Assembly (NCBI GenBank): GCA_947084925.1
Contig: CAMTUJ010000027.1
Location: 1-64,000, forward strand
Direction: 5' to 3'
Length of the DNA: 64,000 nucleotides
Origin: JAGPUQ01 sp947084925
Lineage (GTDB): Bacteria; Pseudomonadota; Gammaproteobacteria; Pseudomonadales; Porticoccaceae
Shown here: in pieces, positions 8,042 through 16,417 of the stretch
How positions within the stretch are numbered: the first letter of the stretch is position 1
Layout of the letters: every line of letters begins with the position of its first letter
Translations under genes and position numbers: made by a program
Notes under the pieces: model-generated
What the model was told of the DNA's origin: nothing
What the model saw: only the letters and a program-made list of their open reading frames with translations
The model's database searches: none

Positions 8042-8683
8042 TCAGGGTGCCAGGCGCACTATCCGCCAACTGCCCGGCGTGGGACCGGGCAGGTAGCGGA
8101 AGCGGTCGTGCAGGCGCATTTCGCCGCCTTGCCAGAATTCAAAGGCGCTGGGCGCCACCCGGAAGCCGCCCCAGAACTCCGGCGCCGGTACATCGCCTCC
8201 GGCAAAGCGCGCTTCGCATTTTGCAAACGCCGCTTCGAGCTCCTCGCGCGAAGCGAGTTCGGTACTCTGCCGGGAGGCCCAGGCGGCAAGCTGGCTGTCC
8301 CGGGGCCGGGTGGCGAAGTAGTCGCTTACTTCCCGTCGCGAAACCGGGCTCGCGGTGCCGGCGACGCTGACCTGGCGATCGAGCAAAAACCAGGGGAAGT
8401 GCAGGCTGACCTCGGCGTTGGCGGCAATCCGCGCCGCCTTGTGGCTGCCCAGGTTGGTGTAGAACACGAAGCCCCGGGCATCGAAACCCTTGAGCAGCAC
8501 GGCCCGCTGCCAGGGCCGGCCCGCGGCGTCGAGTGTGGCAACCACCATCGCGGTCGGGTCCACGATGGGGGAAGCGACGGCTTCGTCGAGCCACAACTGA
8601 AACTGCTCGAAGGGCGACTCCCGGAGCGACTCCCGGGTCAGGTTGCCGTAGCGGTATTCGCGGCGCTTGAAGTCGATGCTCAT
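8042..8683 (-). CDS. pdxH: Pyridoxamine 5'-phosphate oxidase
   Basis: A 213-residue FMN enzyme making pyridoxal 5'-phosphate from pyridoxamine or pyridoxine phosphate. It carries the family features RAVLLKGFDARGFVFYTNLGSHKA (FMN phosphate binding), SRQSTELASREELEAA and the C-terminal FWQGGEMRLHDRFRY, and it is of normal length. It is 7 bp downstream of an SDR gene and probably co-transcribed with the catabolic genes, an unusual neighbour for this housekeeping enzyme. Confidence 0.95.
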   Translation of the reverse strand: MSIDFKRREYRYGNLTRESLRESPFEQFQLWLDEAVASPIVDPTAMVVATLDAAGRPWQRAVLLKGFDARGFVFYTNLGSHKAARIAANAEVSLHFPWFLLDRQVSVAGTASPVSRREVSDYFATRPRDSQLAAWASRQSTELASREELEAAFAKCEARFAGGDVPAPEFWGGFRVAPSAFEFWQGGEMRLHDRFRYLPGPTPGSWRIVRLAP

Positions 8684-8690
8684 GGCGTGG

Positions 8691-9461
8691 TCAGGTCGCG
8701 GACAGCCCGCCGTCGATGGGAATGACGGCGCCGTTCATGAAACTGTTGTCGTCGCAGCAGGCCCACAGCATCGCCTGCACCACTTCGTCCATCTCACCCA
8801 GACGCCGCATCGGGTTGCCCGCCTCCAGGTTTTCCCGGCTCTTGCCGCCGCTCGCATTCAGGCTGGCCTCGACCATGGGCGTGAGGGCGAAGGCCGGGCA
8901 CAGGGCATTGACCCGGATCCCCTTGCGCCCGTATTCCAGCGCCGCCGATTTGGTCAGTCCGATCACCCCGTGCTTGCTGGCACTGTAGAGGCTGATGAAA
9001 GGCGCGCCCATGATGCCCGCCGCCGAACTCACATTGAGGATGGCGCCGCTGTTGCGGGTGACCATGCGGGCGAGCTCCTGCTGCATGCACAGATAGACGC
9101 CCTTGAGGTTGGTGTCGATGACGCGGTCCCACATGGCGAGATCGGTTTCGTGCAACCGCACCTTGGCGTGGGAGACGCCGGCATTGTTGATCGCCACGTC
9201 GAGGCGGTCGAAGCTGGCGTCGACGGCGGCGAAAAAAGCCGCCACCTGCGCGGGCACGCCGACATCGCAGGCCATGGCCATCACTTGGGCGCCGCCGGCT
9301 TCCAGTTGCCGGGCCACGGTGCCAACGGCTTTTTCGTTGAGGTCGCACAGGGCCAGGCGCGCACCGGCCGCCGCGAACTGCTCGGCGGCCAGCTTGCCGA
9401 AACCGGAACCCGCGCCCGTTATCAGTACCACCTGGTTATCGAAATTGTATTGCGTGCGCAT
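8691..9461 (-). CDS. SDR family NAD(P)-dependent oxidoreductase (1 of 3)
   Basis: A 256-residue classical short-chain dehydrogenase. It has the cofactor motif TGAGSGFG near residue 15, NNAG, the catalytic S in NVSSAAG and the YSASKHG motif (YxxxK). The C-terminal PIDGGLSA is standard. A GGGAGG site precedes the ATG. It is one of three consecutive, clearly divergent SDR genes on the minus strand. Substrate unknown; the context suggests a hydroxyacyl-CoA or secondary alcohol. Confidence 0.9.
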   Translation of the reverse strand: MRTQYNFDNQVVLITGAGSGFGKLAAEQFAAAGARLALCDLNEKAVGTVARQLEAGGAQVMAMACDVGVPAQVAAFFAAVDASFDRLDVAINNAGVSHAKVRLHETDLAMWDRVIDTNLKGVYLCMQQELARMVTRNSGAILNVSSAAGIMGAPFISLYSASKHGVIGLTKSAALEYGRKGIRVNALCPAFALTPMVEASLNASGGKSRENLEAGNPMRRLGEMDEVVQAMLWACCDDNSFMNGAVIPIDGGLSAT

Positions 9462-9503
9462 CGCGCTGCCTCCCGGTGTTGTCAGCCGTTCAGTTTCAGG
9501 ACA

Positions 9504-10268
9504 TCAAATGGTCAGGCCGCCATCGACGGTCAGGCAGATACCCGTGGTGTAGCTGGCCGCGTCCGACACCAGGTAGAGCACGGCGCCGGCCATTTCCCCG
9601 GGCTCCGCGTGGCGGCCCATGGGGATGCCCGCCATGATCTCGCGGTGCACGTCTTCGTTGGTGAACAGGGCGCCGGCGAACTTCGTTCTGGTGAGCCCAG
9701 GCAGCAGCGCATTGACGCGGATATTCTCGCCCGCGCACTCCTTGGCGAAGGTCTTGGTCATGCTGATGATCGCGGCCTTCGAAATCGAATAAATACCCTG
9801 CAAGGGTCCCGGGGTGATGCCGTTGACCGAGCCGACGTTGACGATGGCGCCGCCGCCCCCGTCGCGCATCAGCTTTATGGCGCTCGCCGACATGTAGAAA
9901 TAGCCGCGGATATTCACATCCAGGGTTTTCTGGAAGGCGGGCAGGTCGGTGTCCACCACATGGCCGAAATAGGGGTTGGCGGCGGCGTTGTTGACCAGGA
10001 TGTCGAGGCGGCCATGAGTGGCGCGGACCCGGGCAAAGGCGGCCTCGATCTGCTCCATCTCGCCGATATGACAGGCCATCGCCTCGGCGCTGTGGCCAGC
10101 GGCGCGAATCTCGTCCACCACGCGCTGGCAACCGTCGAGCTTGCGGCTGGTGACGATGACGTGGGCACCCTGTTCGGCCAGCAGCCTGGCGATGGCTTCG
10201 CCGATGCCGCGACTCGCGCCGGCAATCAGCGCGATGCGCCCGCCCAGATCAAAGAGTTTAGTGGCCAT
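9504..10268 (-). CDS. SDR family oxidoreductase (2 of 3)
   Basis: A 254-residue classical SDR: GASRGIGE cofactor motif near residue 17, NNAAANPYFG, catalytic YSISKAA, ending CLTVDGGLTI. The NNAAANPYFG variant and the overall pattern resemble DHRS4-like carbonyl reductases and the SDRs found beside ACAD10/11-type dehydrogenases. Gaps of 42 bp to the next gene and 27 bp to the previous one fit an operon. Confidence 0.9.
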   Translation of the reverse strand: MATKLFDLGGRIALIAGASRGIGEAIARLLAEQGAHVIVTSRKLDGCQRVVDEIRAAGHSAEAMACHIGEMEQIEAAFARVRATHGRLDILVNNAAANPYFGHVVDTDLPAFQKTLDVNIRGYFYMSASAIKLMRDGGGGAIVNVGSVNGITPGPLQGIYSISKAAIISMTKTFAKECAGENIRVNALLPGLTRTKFAGALFTNEDVHREIMAGIPMGRHAEPGEMAGAVLYLVSDAASYTTGICLTVDGGLTI

Positions 10269-10295
10269 TCACTTTCCTCAGCTGAACATCAGCCC

Positions 10296-11066
10296 TCAGA
10301 TGGACATCACCAGATGACCGCCGTCCACCGGCAGCAAGGCGCCGTTGATGAAGGAGCCGGCGTCGCTGGCAAGCAGCAACAGCGGCCCGTCCATCTCCTC
10401 CATGCGGCCCAGACGGCCGCCCGGCGTGGCGGCGATGTAAGCCTGGCCGGCCGCGCTGTCGAAGTATTCGTCGTTCATCTCGGTCTTGAAGTAGCCGGGG
10501 CAGATGGCATTGACGCGGATGTTCTTGCCGGCGAGCTCCAGCGCCATGTGTTTGGTGAGCTGGATCACGCCCGCCTTGGTCGCCGAATAGACGCCGTGGC
10601 CGCGGCTGGTGGCCATGCCCAGCACCGAAGCGATATTGACGATGGCGCCGCCGCGCCGGGCGGCCAGCATCCGTCGCGCCGCTTCCGCCGCCACCAGCCA
10701 GACACCCTTGAGATTGGTGTCCACCACCCAGTCCCAGTCGGCTTCCGCGGTCTTGTGCAATGTCCCGGGCGCCGCGACTCCGGCGTTGTTTACCAGCAGA
10801 TCCACGGTGCCGAATTTCGCCTCCGCCGCCGCGAAGGCCGCCGCGACGCTGGCCGCGTCGGTGACATCCATGGCGACCGCGAGCGCCTCGCCCCCGCTGG
10901 CGGTGATTTCATCCACCAGTTTATGCAGGCGGTCCTCGCGCCGCGCGCCGGCCACCACCCGGGCTCCGGCCGCCGCCAGCACGCGGGTGAAGTGCTCTCC
11001 GAAACCGCTGGAGGCGCCGGTCACCAGTGCCACCCGGCCGGTGAGATCGAAGCGTTTGGGGTCCAT
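10296..11066 (-). CDS. SDR family oxidoreductase (3 of 3)
   Basis: A 256-residue classical SDR with GASSGFGE, NNAGVAAPG, the catalytic YSATKAG and the closing PVDGGHLVM. Only 9 bp separate it from the upstream quinone-oxidoreductase-like gene. The GFG form of the cofactor loop is shared with the first SDR gene, which hints at common ancestry of those two. Confidence 0.9.
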   Translation of the reverse strand: MDPKRFDLTGRVALVTGASSGFGEHFTRVLAAAGARVVAGARREDRLHKLVDEITASGGEALAVAMDVTDAASVAAAFAAAEAKFGTVDLLVNNAGVAAPGTLHKTAEADWDWVVDTNLKGVWLVAAEAARRMLAARRGGAIVNIASVLGMATSRGHGVYSATKAGVIQLTKHMALELAGKNIRVNAICPGYFKTEMNDEYFDSAAGQAYIAATPGGRLGRMEEMDGPLLLLASDAGSFINGALLPVDGGHLVMSI

Positions 11067-11075
11067 GACTTGTCC

Positions 11076-12053
11076 TCAGGGTTTTACGATGACCTTGCCC
11101 ATGACGTCGCGGCCGGTCACCTTCTTGATCGCGGCGATACCGTTCCTCAGCGGGAACACCGCGTCGATCACGGGCTTCACCTGGCCGGTCTCGATCCAGC
11201 CGAACAGCTCGCGCATGTTGGCCGCGTGCGCCGCGGGTTCCTTCTCGGTGAAAGCGCCCCAGAACACGCCGATCACCGAATACCCTTTCACCAACGTCAG
11301 GTTGACCGGCAGGGTCGGAATGCGCCCGGAAGCAAAGCCCACGATCAGCAGGCGTCCGTCCCAGGCCATGGCGCGGGAGCAGGCGTCGAAGGCATCGCCG
11401 CCGACGGCATCGTAGACCACATCGGCGCCGCGCCCGTCGGTCAGCCGCTTGATCGCCTGATTCAGATCCTCGCGACTGTAGTTGATGCCTTCATCCGCGC
11501 CCTGGGCTTTGGCAAAGGCGATTTTCTCGGCGCTGGAACAGACCGCGATCACCCGCGCCCCGATGGCCTTGCCGATCTGCACCGCGGCGCAGCCGGTGCC
11601 GCCCGCGGCGCCCAGCACCACCAGCGTCTCGCCCGCTTGCAGGCGACCGCGCTGACGCAGCGCGTGGTGGGCCGTGCCGGTGGCGCCCAGCAGCGCGGCG
11701 CCCTGGTCATAGTTCATGAAGGGTGGCAGCTTGCTGACGGCCGCCGCGGGCAGCGCGATTTTCTCGGCATAGGCGCCGAAGCGGGTGGTGAGGCTCAGCA
11801 CCCGCTCGCCCACCTGAAAATCATTGACTCCCGCGCCCAGCGCGATCACGTCGCCGCTGACTTCGGAGCCGGGCGCAAAGGGACAGGGCGGCCGGGCCTG
11901 ATACTTCCCTTCCACCAGCAGGCCATCGGGAAAATTCACCCCGATGGCGCGCACCGCCACCAGGATTTCGCCCGCACCCGGCACCGGGTCCGGCAGGTCC
12001 CGATAGACCAGATTTTCGACCGGCCCATAGGCCTCGCATACCAGCGCCTTCAT
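11076..12053 (-). CDS. NADPH:quinone oxidoreductase-like MDR protein (tandem copy A)
   Basis: A 325-residue zinc-independent medium-chain reductase. The N-terminal catalytic half contains GVNFPDGLLVEGKYQ. The Rossmann half has VVLGAAGGTGCAAVQIGKA and GADVVYDAVGGDAF. It has the same length as the neighbouring copy at 12074-13051 and the same first 20 or so residues. The central part, about residues 130-265, is nearly identical in protein and DNA, while residues 50-125 and the C-terminal 50 differ strongly. This patchwork suggests gene conversion between a duplicated pair. Likely reduces an enone or quinone; substrate unknown. Confidence 0.88.
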   Translation of the reverse strand: MKALVCEAYGPVENLVYRDLPDPVPGAGEILVAVRAIGVNFPDGLLVEGKYQARPPCPFAPGSEVSGDVIALGAGVNDFQVGERVLSLTTRFGAYAEKIALPAAAVSKLPPFMNYDQGAALLGATGTAHHALRQRGRLQAGETLVVLGAAGGTGCAAVQIGKAIGARVIAVCSSAEKIAFAKAQGADEGINYSREDLNQAIKRLTDGRGADVVYDAVGGDAFDACSRAMAWDGRLLIVGFASGRIPTLPVNLTLVKGYSVIGVFWGAFTEKEPAAHAANMRELFGWIETGQVKPVIDAVFPLRNGIAAIKKVTGRDVMGKVIVKP

Positions 12054-12073
12054 ATTTTCTCCTCGACCGGCGC

Positions 12074-13051
12074 TCAGGGCCGGATCACCACTTTGCCGCG
12101 CGCGCCGCGCCCGGTGACGTACTGAATCGCCTTGACGCCGTCGGCCAGCTTGAACACGCGGTCGATCACCGGCACCACCTTGCCCTGCTCGAACCAGGCG
12201 AACAGCTCGCGCATGTTGGCGGCGTAGGCCGCCGGTTCGCGCTGGGTAAAGGCGCCCCAGAACACGCCGATCACCGAGTAGCCTTTGACCAAGGTCAGGT
12301 TGACCGGCAGGGTCGGGATGCGCCCGGAGGCAAAGCCGACGATCAGCAGACGTCCGTCCCAGGCCATGGCGCGGGAGCAGGCGTCGAAGGCGTCGCCGCC
12401 GACGGCATCGTAGACCACATCGGCGCCGCGCCCGTCGGTCAGCGTCTTGATCGCCTGATTCAGATCCTCGTGACTGTAGTTGATGCCTTCATCCGCGCCC
12501 TGGGCTTTGGCAAAGGCGATTTTCTCGGCGCTGGAACAGACCGCGATCACCCGCGCGCCGATGGCCTTGCCGATCTGCACGGCGGCGATGCCGGTGCCGC
12601 CGGCGGCACCCAGCACCACCAGGGTCTCGCCCGCCTGCAACCGGCCGCGCTGGCGCAGGGCATGGTGTGCCGTCGCGGTGGCGCACAAGAGCGCCGCGCC
12701 CTGATCCATGGACATCGAGGCCGGCAATGGAAACAGCTCCCCGGCCGGCACCGCGATCTGCTCGGCGTAGGCGCCGCGCCCGACATTCCAGCCCAGCACC
12801 CGGTCGCCCACCGCGAAACCGCTCGCGCCCGGGCCCAGCGCCGCCACCTGCCCGGCGAATTCGCCACCCGGCATGAAGGGAACCTGGGGTTTCGCCTGGT
12901 ACTTGCCTTCCACCAGCAGGCCGTCGGGAAAATTGACGCCGATGGCCTCGATCGCCACCCGGATTTCACCCGCGCCCGGCACCGGGTCCGGCATGTCCCG
13001 ATAGACCAGATTTTCGACCGGCCCGTAGGCCTCGCAGACCAGTGCTTTCAT
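12074..13051 (-). CDS. NADPH:quinone oxidoreductase-like MDR protein (tandem copy B)
   Basis: A 325-residue zinc-independent MDR, the tandem partner of the gene at 11076-12053, offset by 998 bp. It shares the GVNFPDGLLVEGKYQ motif and the glycine-rich VVLGAAGGTGIAAVQIGKA. The catalytic-domain region differs from copy A (GGEFAGQVAALGPGASGF versus GSEVSGDVIALGAGVNDF), so the two probably handle different substrates. It is 24 bp downstream of the kinase-like gene. Confidence 0.88.
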   Translation of the reverse strand: MKALVCEAYGPVENLVYRDMPDPVPGAGEIRVAIEAIGVNFPDGLLVEGKYQAKPQVPFMPGGEFAGQVAALGPGASGFAVGDRVLGWNVGRGAYAEQIAVPAGELFPLPASMSMDQGAALLCATATAHHALRQRGRLQAGETLVVLGAAGGTGIAAVQIGKAIGARVIAVCSSAEKIAFAKAQGADEGINYSHEDLNQAIKTLTDGRGADVVYDAVGGDAFDACSRAMAWDGRLLIVGFASGRIPTLPVNLTLVKGYSVIGVFWGAFTQREPAAYAANMRELFAWFEQGKVVPVIDRVFKLADGVKAIQYVTGRGARGKVVIRP

Positions 13052-13075
13052 CGCCGTGCCCCCTGATTTTTTTGG

Positions 13076-14122
13076 TTACAGTTCACCCTGTTCGCGCAGG
13101 AACTCGATGGCCATTGCCGCCATCGGCCGCGTCATCTGCCCGTAGGTGAGCGCCTGGGTGCTGGACGCGGTGCCGTCCTGATAGCGCTTCATGATGCCCT
13201 GCAGGATGGCGGCGAAGCGGAAGAAACTGAACGCGAGATAAAACGACCAGTCCGGAATCTCCGCGAGCCCCATGCGTTCGCAGTAGCGCGCCACATACTC
13301 CTCCTCGGTGGGAATGCCGAGCGCGTGGCGGTCGAGACCACCGAGCCCGCCCAGGTTGCCCAGATTGGGGTCGGCCGGAATCCGCAACTGCATGCACTGG
13401 TAGGCGATGTCCGAGAACGGGTGGCCCAGGGTGGACAGTTCCCAGTCCAGCACCGCGAGCACTTCGGGACGGTCCTTGGCGAAGATCATGTTGTCGAGCC
13501 GGTAGTCGCCGTGGATCAGCGCGACGCGGCCGTCGTCCGCCGGCAGCCGCCCCGGCAGCCACGCCATCAACTGCTCCATGGCGGGAATGGTCTCGGTCTC
13601 CGCGGCCCGGTACTGCTTGGTCCAGCGACCGAACTGGCGCTCGAAATAGTTGCCCGGCTTGCCGAAGTCGGCGAGCCCCACCGCCGCGACATCGACCTGG
13701 TGCAGGTGCGCCAGGATGGCGTTCATGCGGTCGTACATGATTGTGCGGTCGGCCTTGGCGATCGCCGCCAGGGGCGCGTCCCAGTAGACCGTGCCGTCGA
13801 GGTAATCCATGACAAAAAACATGCTGCCGATGACGCTGTCGTCCTCGCACAGCACCCGCATCCGGGGCACCGGCACCGGGGTGTCGGCGAGCGCCTTCAT
13901 CACCCGGTACTCGCGGTCCACGGCATGGGCGGACGGCAGCACGTTGCCCGGCGGCTTGCGACGCAGCACGTAGCGCGCGCAGTCGGTGGTCAGCAGGAAG
14001 GTCGGGTTGGACTGGCCGCCCTCGAACTTTTCGGCGCGCTGGAGCGTGCCGAAGTCCGCGATATGGGCGGCCAGGTAGGCACCGAGCCGGTCTTCGGGCA
14101 GTTGATCGATCGCTTGGCTCAT
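13076..14122 (-). CDS. APH-family phosphotransferase (ACAD10/11 kinase-domain type)
   Basis: A 348-residue kinase-like protein of the aminoglycoside phosphotransferase/choline kinase fold. It has the Brenner motif HGDYRLDNMIF and the metal-binding LDWELSTLGHPFSD. Family members beside acyl-CoA dehydrogenases correspond to the kinase domain of mammalian ACAD10/ACAD11 and to LvaA of the Pseudomonas levulinate pathway, which phosphorylate 4-hydroxyacyl-CoA. Here the acyl-CoA dehydrogenase gene is immediately upstream (31 bp). Antibiotic resistance is unlikely. Confidence 0.85.
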   Translation of the reverse strand: MSQAIDQLPEDRLGAYLAAHIADFGTLQRAEKFEGGQSNPTFLLTTDCARYVLRRKPPGNVLPSAHAVDREYRVMKALADTPVPVPRMRVLCEDDSVIGSMFFVMDYLDGTVYWDAPLAAIAKADRTIMYDRMNAILAHLHQVDVAAVGLADFGKPGNYFERQFGRWTKQYRAAETETIPAMEQLMAWLPGRLPADDGRVALIHGDYRLDNMIFAKDRPEVLAVLDWELSTLGHPFSDIAYQCMQLRIPADPNLGNLGGLGGLDRHALGIPTEEEYVARYCERMGLAEIPDWSFYLAFSFFRFAAILQGIMKRYQDGTASSTQALTYGQMTRPMAAMAIEFLREQGEL

Positions 14123-14153
14123 GCTGTCTTGATCTCTTGTCTGTCTGGCTGTG

Positions 14154-15362
14154 TCAGGCGTACTGCTTAACCAGCGAGCGCCCCAACTGCATCATGTGCA
14201 CCTGATCCGGGCCGTCGGCGAAGCGGATCTGGCGCGCGTAGGTGAACGCCTCGGCGAGGAAATAATCCTCGGTGAGGCCGCCGGCGCCATGAACCTGGAT
14301 GGCGCGATCGATCACCCGCTGCGCCATCGCCGGAGTCACGATCTTGATGGCGGCGATCAGATCGCGGGCTTCCTTGGTGCCTTCGCGGTCGATTTTCTCG
14401 GCCGCGCGCAAAGTAAGGAGACGCGCCTGCTCGATGTCGCAGAACGACTGGGCGATGTCCTCGCGCACCGACTGGTGCTCGCTCAGCTTGCGGCCGAAGG
14501 TGCTGCGCCGCTCGACCCGCTGGCACATCAGCTCCAGCGCCCGCTGCGCGCAGCCGATCAGGCGCATGCAGTGGTGGATGCGGCCAGGCCCGAGGCGGCC
14601 CTGGGCGATCTCGAAGCCGCGCCCCTCGCCCAGCAGCAGGTTGGCCACCGGCACCCGCACGTTGTCGAACAGCACTTCGCCATGACCCAGGGGCGGGTCG
14701 GCATAGCCCAGCGTGGTGAGCGCGCGCGTCACCGTCACGCCGGGGGTGTCGCGGGGCACCAGCACCTGCGACTGCTGCACATGGCGGTTGGGGTTGTCCG
14801 GATCGGTCTTGCCCATCACGATCATGATCTTGCAGTTCTCGTGCAGGATCCCGGTGATGAACCACTTGCGGCCATTGATCACATAGTCATCGCCGTCGCG
14901 CACGATGGAGCACTGCACATTGGTCGCATCCGACGACGCCACATCGGGTTCGGTCATGGCAAACGCCGAGCGGATCTCGCCGGCGAGCAGGGGCTCCAGC
15001 CAGCGCGCTTTCTGTTCCTCGGTGGCGTACTTGATGAAGACTTCCATGTTGCCGGTGTCGGGCGCATTGCAGTTGAACACCTCGGGCGCCCACAGCACCC
15101 GGCCCATGATCTCGGCCAGGGGTGCATAGTCGAGATTGGTCAGCCCGTCTTCATGGTGATGGGCCGGCAGGAACAGGTTCCAGAGCCCCGCGCGCTTCGC
15201 CTTGGCCTTGAGTTCCACCATCAGCGGCGGGCTGGCCCAGGGATTGGCCGCGGTCTTGAAATACTCCTGATAGGCGTGCTCCACCGGGTAGATTTCCGCG
15301 TCCATGAAGTGCTGCAAGCGCAGTTGCAGCGCGCGGGCTTTGTCTGAGTAGTCGAAGTTCAT
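14154..15362 (-). CDS. Acyl-CoA dehydrogenase (ACAD10/11-like)
   Basis: A 402-residue FAD enzyme. Middle-domain motifs are FAMTEPDVASSDATNVQCSI and INGRKWFITG. The C-terminal domain has RSTFGRKLSEHQ and VHGAGGLTEDYFLAEAFTYARQIRFADGPDQVH. The RxADGPDxVH ending is characteristic of the subgroup linked to APH-type kinases. With the downstream kinase it could convert phosphorylated 4-hydroxyacyl-CoA to an enoyl-CoA, as shown for ACAD11 and the Lva pathway. That is an inference from family and context. Confidence 0.9.
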   Translation of the reverse strand: MNFDYSDKARALQLRLQHFMDAEIYPVEHAYQEYFKTAANPWASPPLMVELKAKAKRAGLWNLFLPAHHHEDGLTNLDYAPLAEIMGRVLWAPEVFNCNAPDTGNMEVFIKYATEEQKARWLEPLLAGEIRSAFAMTEPDVASSDATNVQCSIVRDGDDYVINGRKWFITGILHENCKIMIVMGKTDPDNPNRHVQQSQVLVPRDTPGVTVTRALTTLGYADPPLGHGEVLFDNVRVPVANLLLGEGRGFEIAQGRLGPGRIHHCMRLIGCAQRALELMCQRVERRSTFGRKLSEHQSVREDIAQSFCDIEQARLLTLRAAEKIDREGTKEARDLIAAIKIVTPAMAQRVIDRAIQVHGAGGLTEDYFLAEAFTYARQIRFADGPDQVHMMQLGRSLVKQYA

Positions 15363-15410
15363 GGGCGTGTCTGTCCTCTGGCAATGATTCGGTGGTGATC
15401 GGGTGGCCGG

Positions 15411-16112
15411 TTAGACCATGGTGATCGCGTGTTCGCGATCGGGCCGCTCCATGTGCGCGAGCGCATTGAAGGCATGCAGCGATAACCGCGCGCCGTCGCT
15501 CAGAAAGCGGGTGGTGGACGTGTTGCGGATCTGCATCATCAGTTCGACGGCAGCGGCGTCGGACAGGCCCATGACGTGCTTGACGGCCAGCGACTTGGGC
15601 CCACCGGAGGAGACGATCAATACCCGCTCGCCGTGTTTTCCCGCGCGCGCCGCCTCGACGCCCGCCACCACACGCTCGTTGAATTCCCGCCAGGTCTCGG
15701 TGCGCTGGCCGCCATGCTCTGCCTGCGCGGCCAGATCGGCATCCAGATCGCCGGCGATCCAGGCCGCCATCACTTCGCGCAGGATGCCGAAAAATTCCGC
15801 CGCCGTGGTCGGCTCGGGGGCTTCCGGCCGGTGGCGCTGACAGTACAGGCGCATCACCGGGCGGAAAGTGAATTCATTCAGCCGTCGATCAACATCCGCG
15901 TCGAAGGTGCGCCCCATGCCCTCGCCGATGCCCTGCAGCGTCTCCTTGTGACGCTGCATGTCACCCACGATGACCCGGTCGAAATCGAGGCCGCGGGCGC
16001 GGTAGTGTTCGCCCAGCCAGCGCGCCTGTTCCCAGCCGAGCGGCGAGAGCTGGTCGTAGTTGCGCGCGCCCAGCGAGGCCTGACCGTGGCGGACAAAGTA
16101 GATCTCACTCAT
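15411..16112 (-). CDS. Histidine phosphatase family protein
   Basis: A 233-residue protein starting MSEIYFVRHGQAS, where RHG carries the catalytic histidine, with the second catalytic region near VLIVSSGGPKSLAVKHVMG. In that region the usual SHGG is read as SSGG, so the second histidine of the mutase superfamily appears altered. The ATG at 16112 has GAGG seven bases upstream and coincides with the start of homology. It is the first gene of the operon running to 7384. Phosphatases of this kind recur beside ACAD/APH gene pairs. Confidence 0.85.
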   Translation of the reverse strand: MSEIYFVRHGQASLGARNYDQLSPLGWEQARWLGEHYRARGLDFDRVIVGDMQRHKETLQGIGEGMGRTFDADVDRRLNEFTFRPVMRLYCQRHRPEAPEPTTAAEFFGILREVMAAWIAGDLDADLAAQAEHGGQRTETWREFNERVVAGVEAARAGKHGERVLIVSSGGPKSLAVKHVMGLSDAAAVELMMQIRNTSTTRFLSDGARLSLHAFNALAHMERPDREHAITMV

Positions 16113-16417
16113 GGGCACCTCAAGAGCCTGCTGCTGCGCGATGGCCTGGCGATGGTGGACTTGGGCACCGATCCCGGCGAACGACATCCCGGTCACGACC
16201 GCATGAACACCGCTCGCGATGGCGCGGTGGGGCGCCGTCACGACCACGCTGACCGGAGGCGGTGGAGCGACCGGAATGGTACACGCCAGCGCCAGGGCTG
16301 TCAGCCAAACCCGGCAGCACCGCTGGCGCGGCAAACCACCGCCTCGACTGGCAAAGCGATGCTCCGTCGGTACAATGCTCCGCGGCCGCTACCGCCATCA
16401 GCGACAGGAATGGGTCC
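16113..16417. other. Divergent intergenic region, 305 bp
   Basis: It separates the minus-strand catabolic operon from the plus-strand TonB-receptor unit and should hold both promoters. The phosphatase reading frame stays open upstream to 16334 and would encode a hydrophobic N-terminus, but no homology or better ribosome site supports that longer start. I see no clear operator palindrome. Confidence 0.4.

Noticed and set aside
8667..12125. 1152-codon open frame on the plus strand over the SDR/MDR genes
   Set aside because: It is antisense to four or five well-recognised genes, has no recognisable domains, and long antisense frames are expected in GC-rich codon-biased DNA.
13076..14122. Aminoglycoside resistance gene
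   Set aside because: The APH fold is shared, but the location beside an ACAD10/11-like dehydrogenase and the family pattern point to an acyl-CoA or hydroxyacyl kinase.
15411..16334. Longer form of the histidine phosphatase with a hydrophobic, signal-like N-terminus
   Set aside because: Homology starts at MSEIYFVRHG and that ATG has a good ribosome site; the extra 74 residues have no similarity or start signal.
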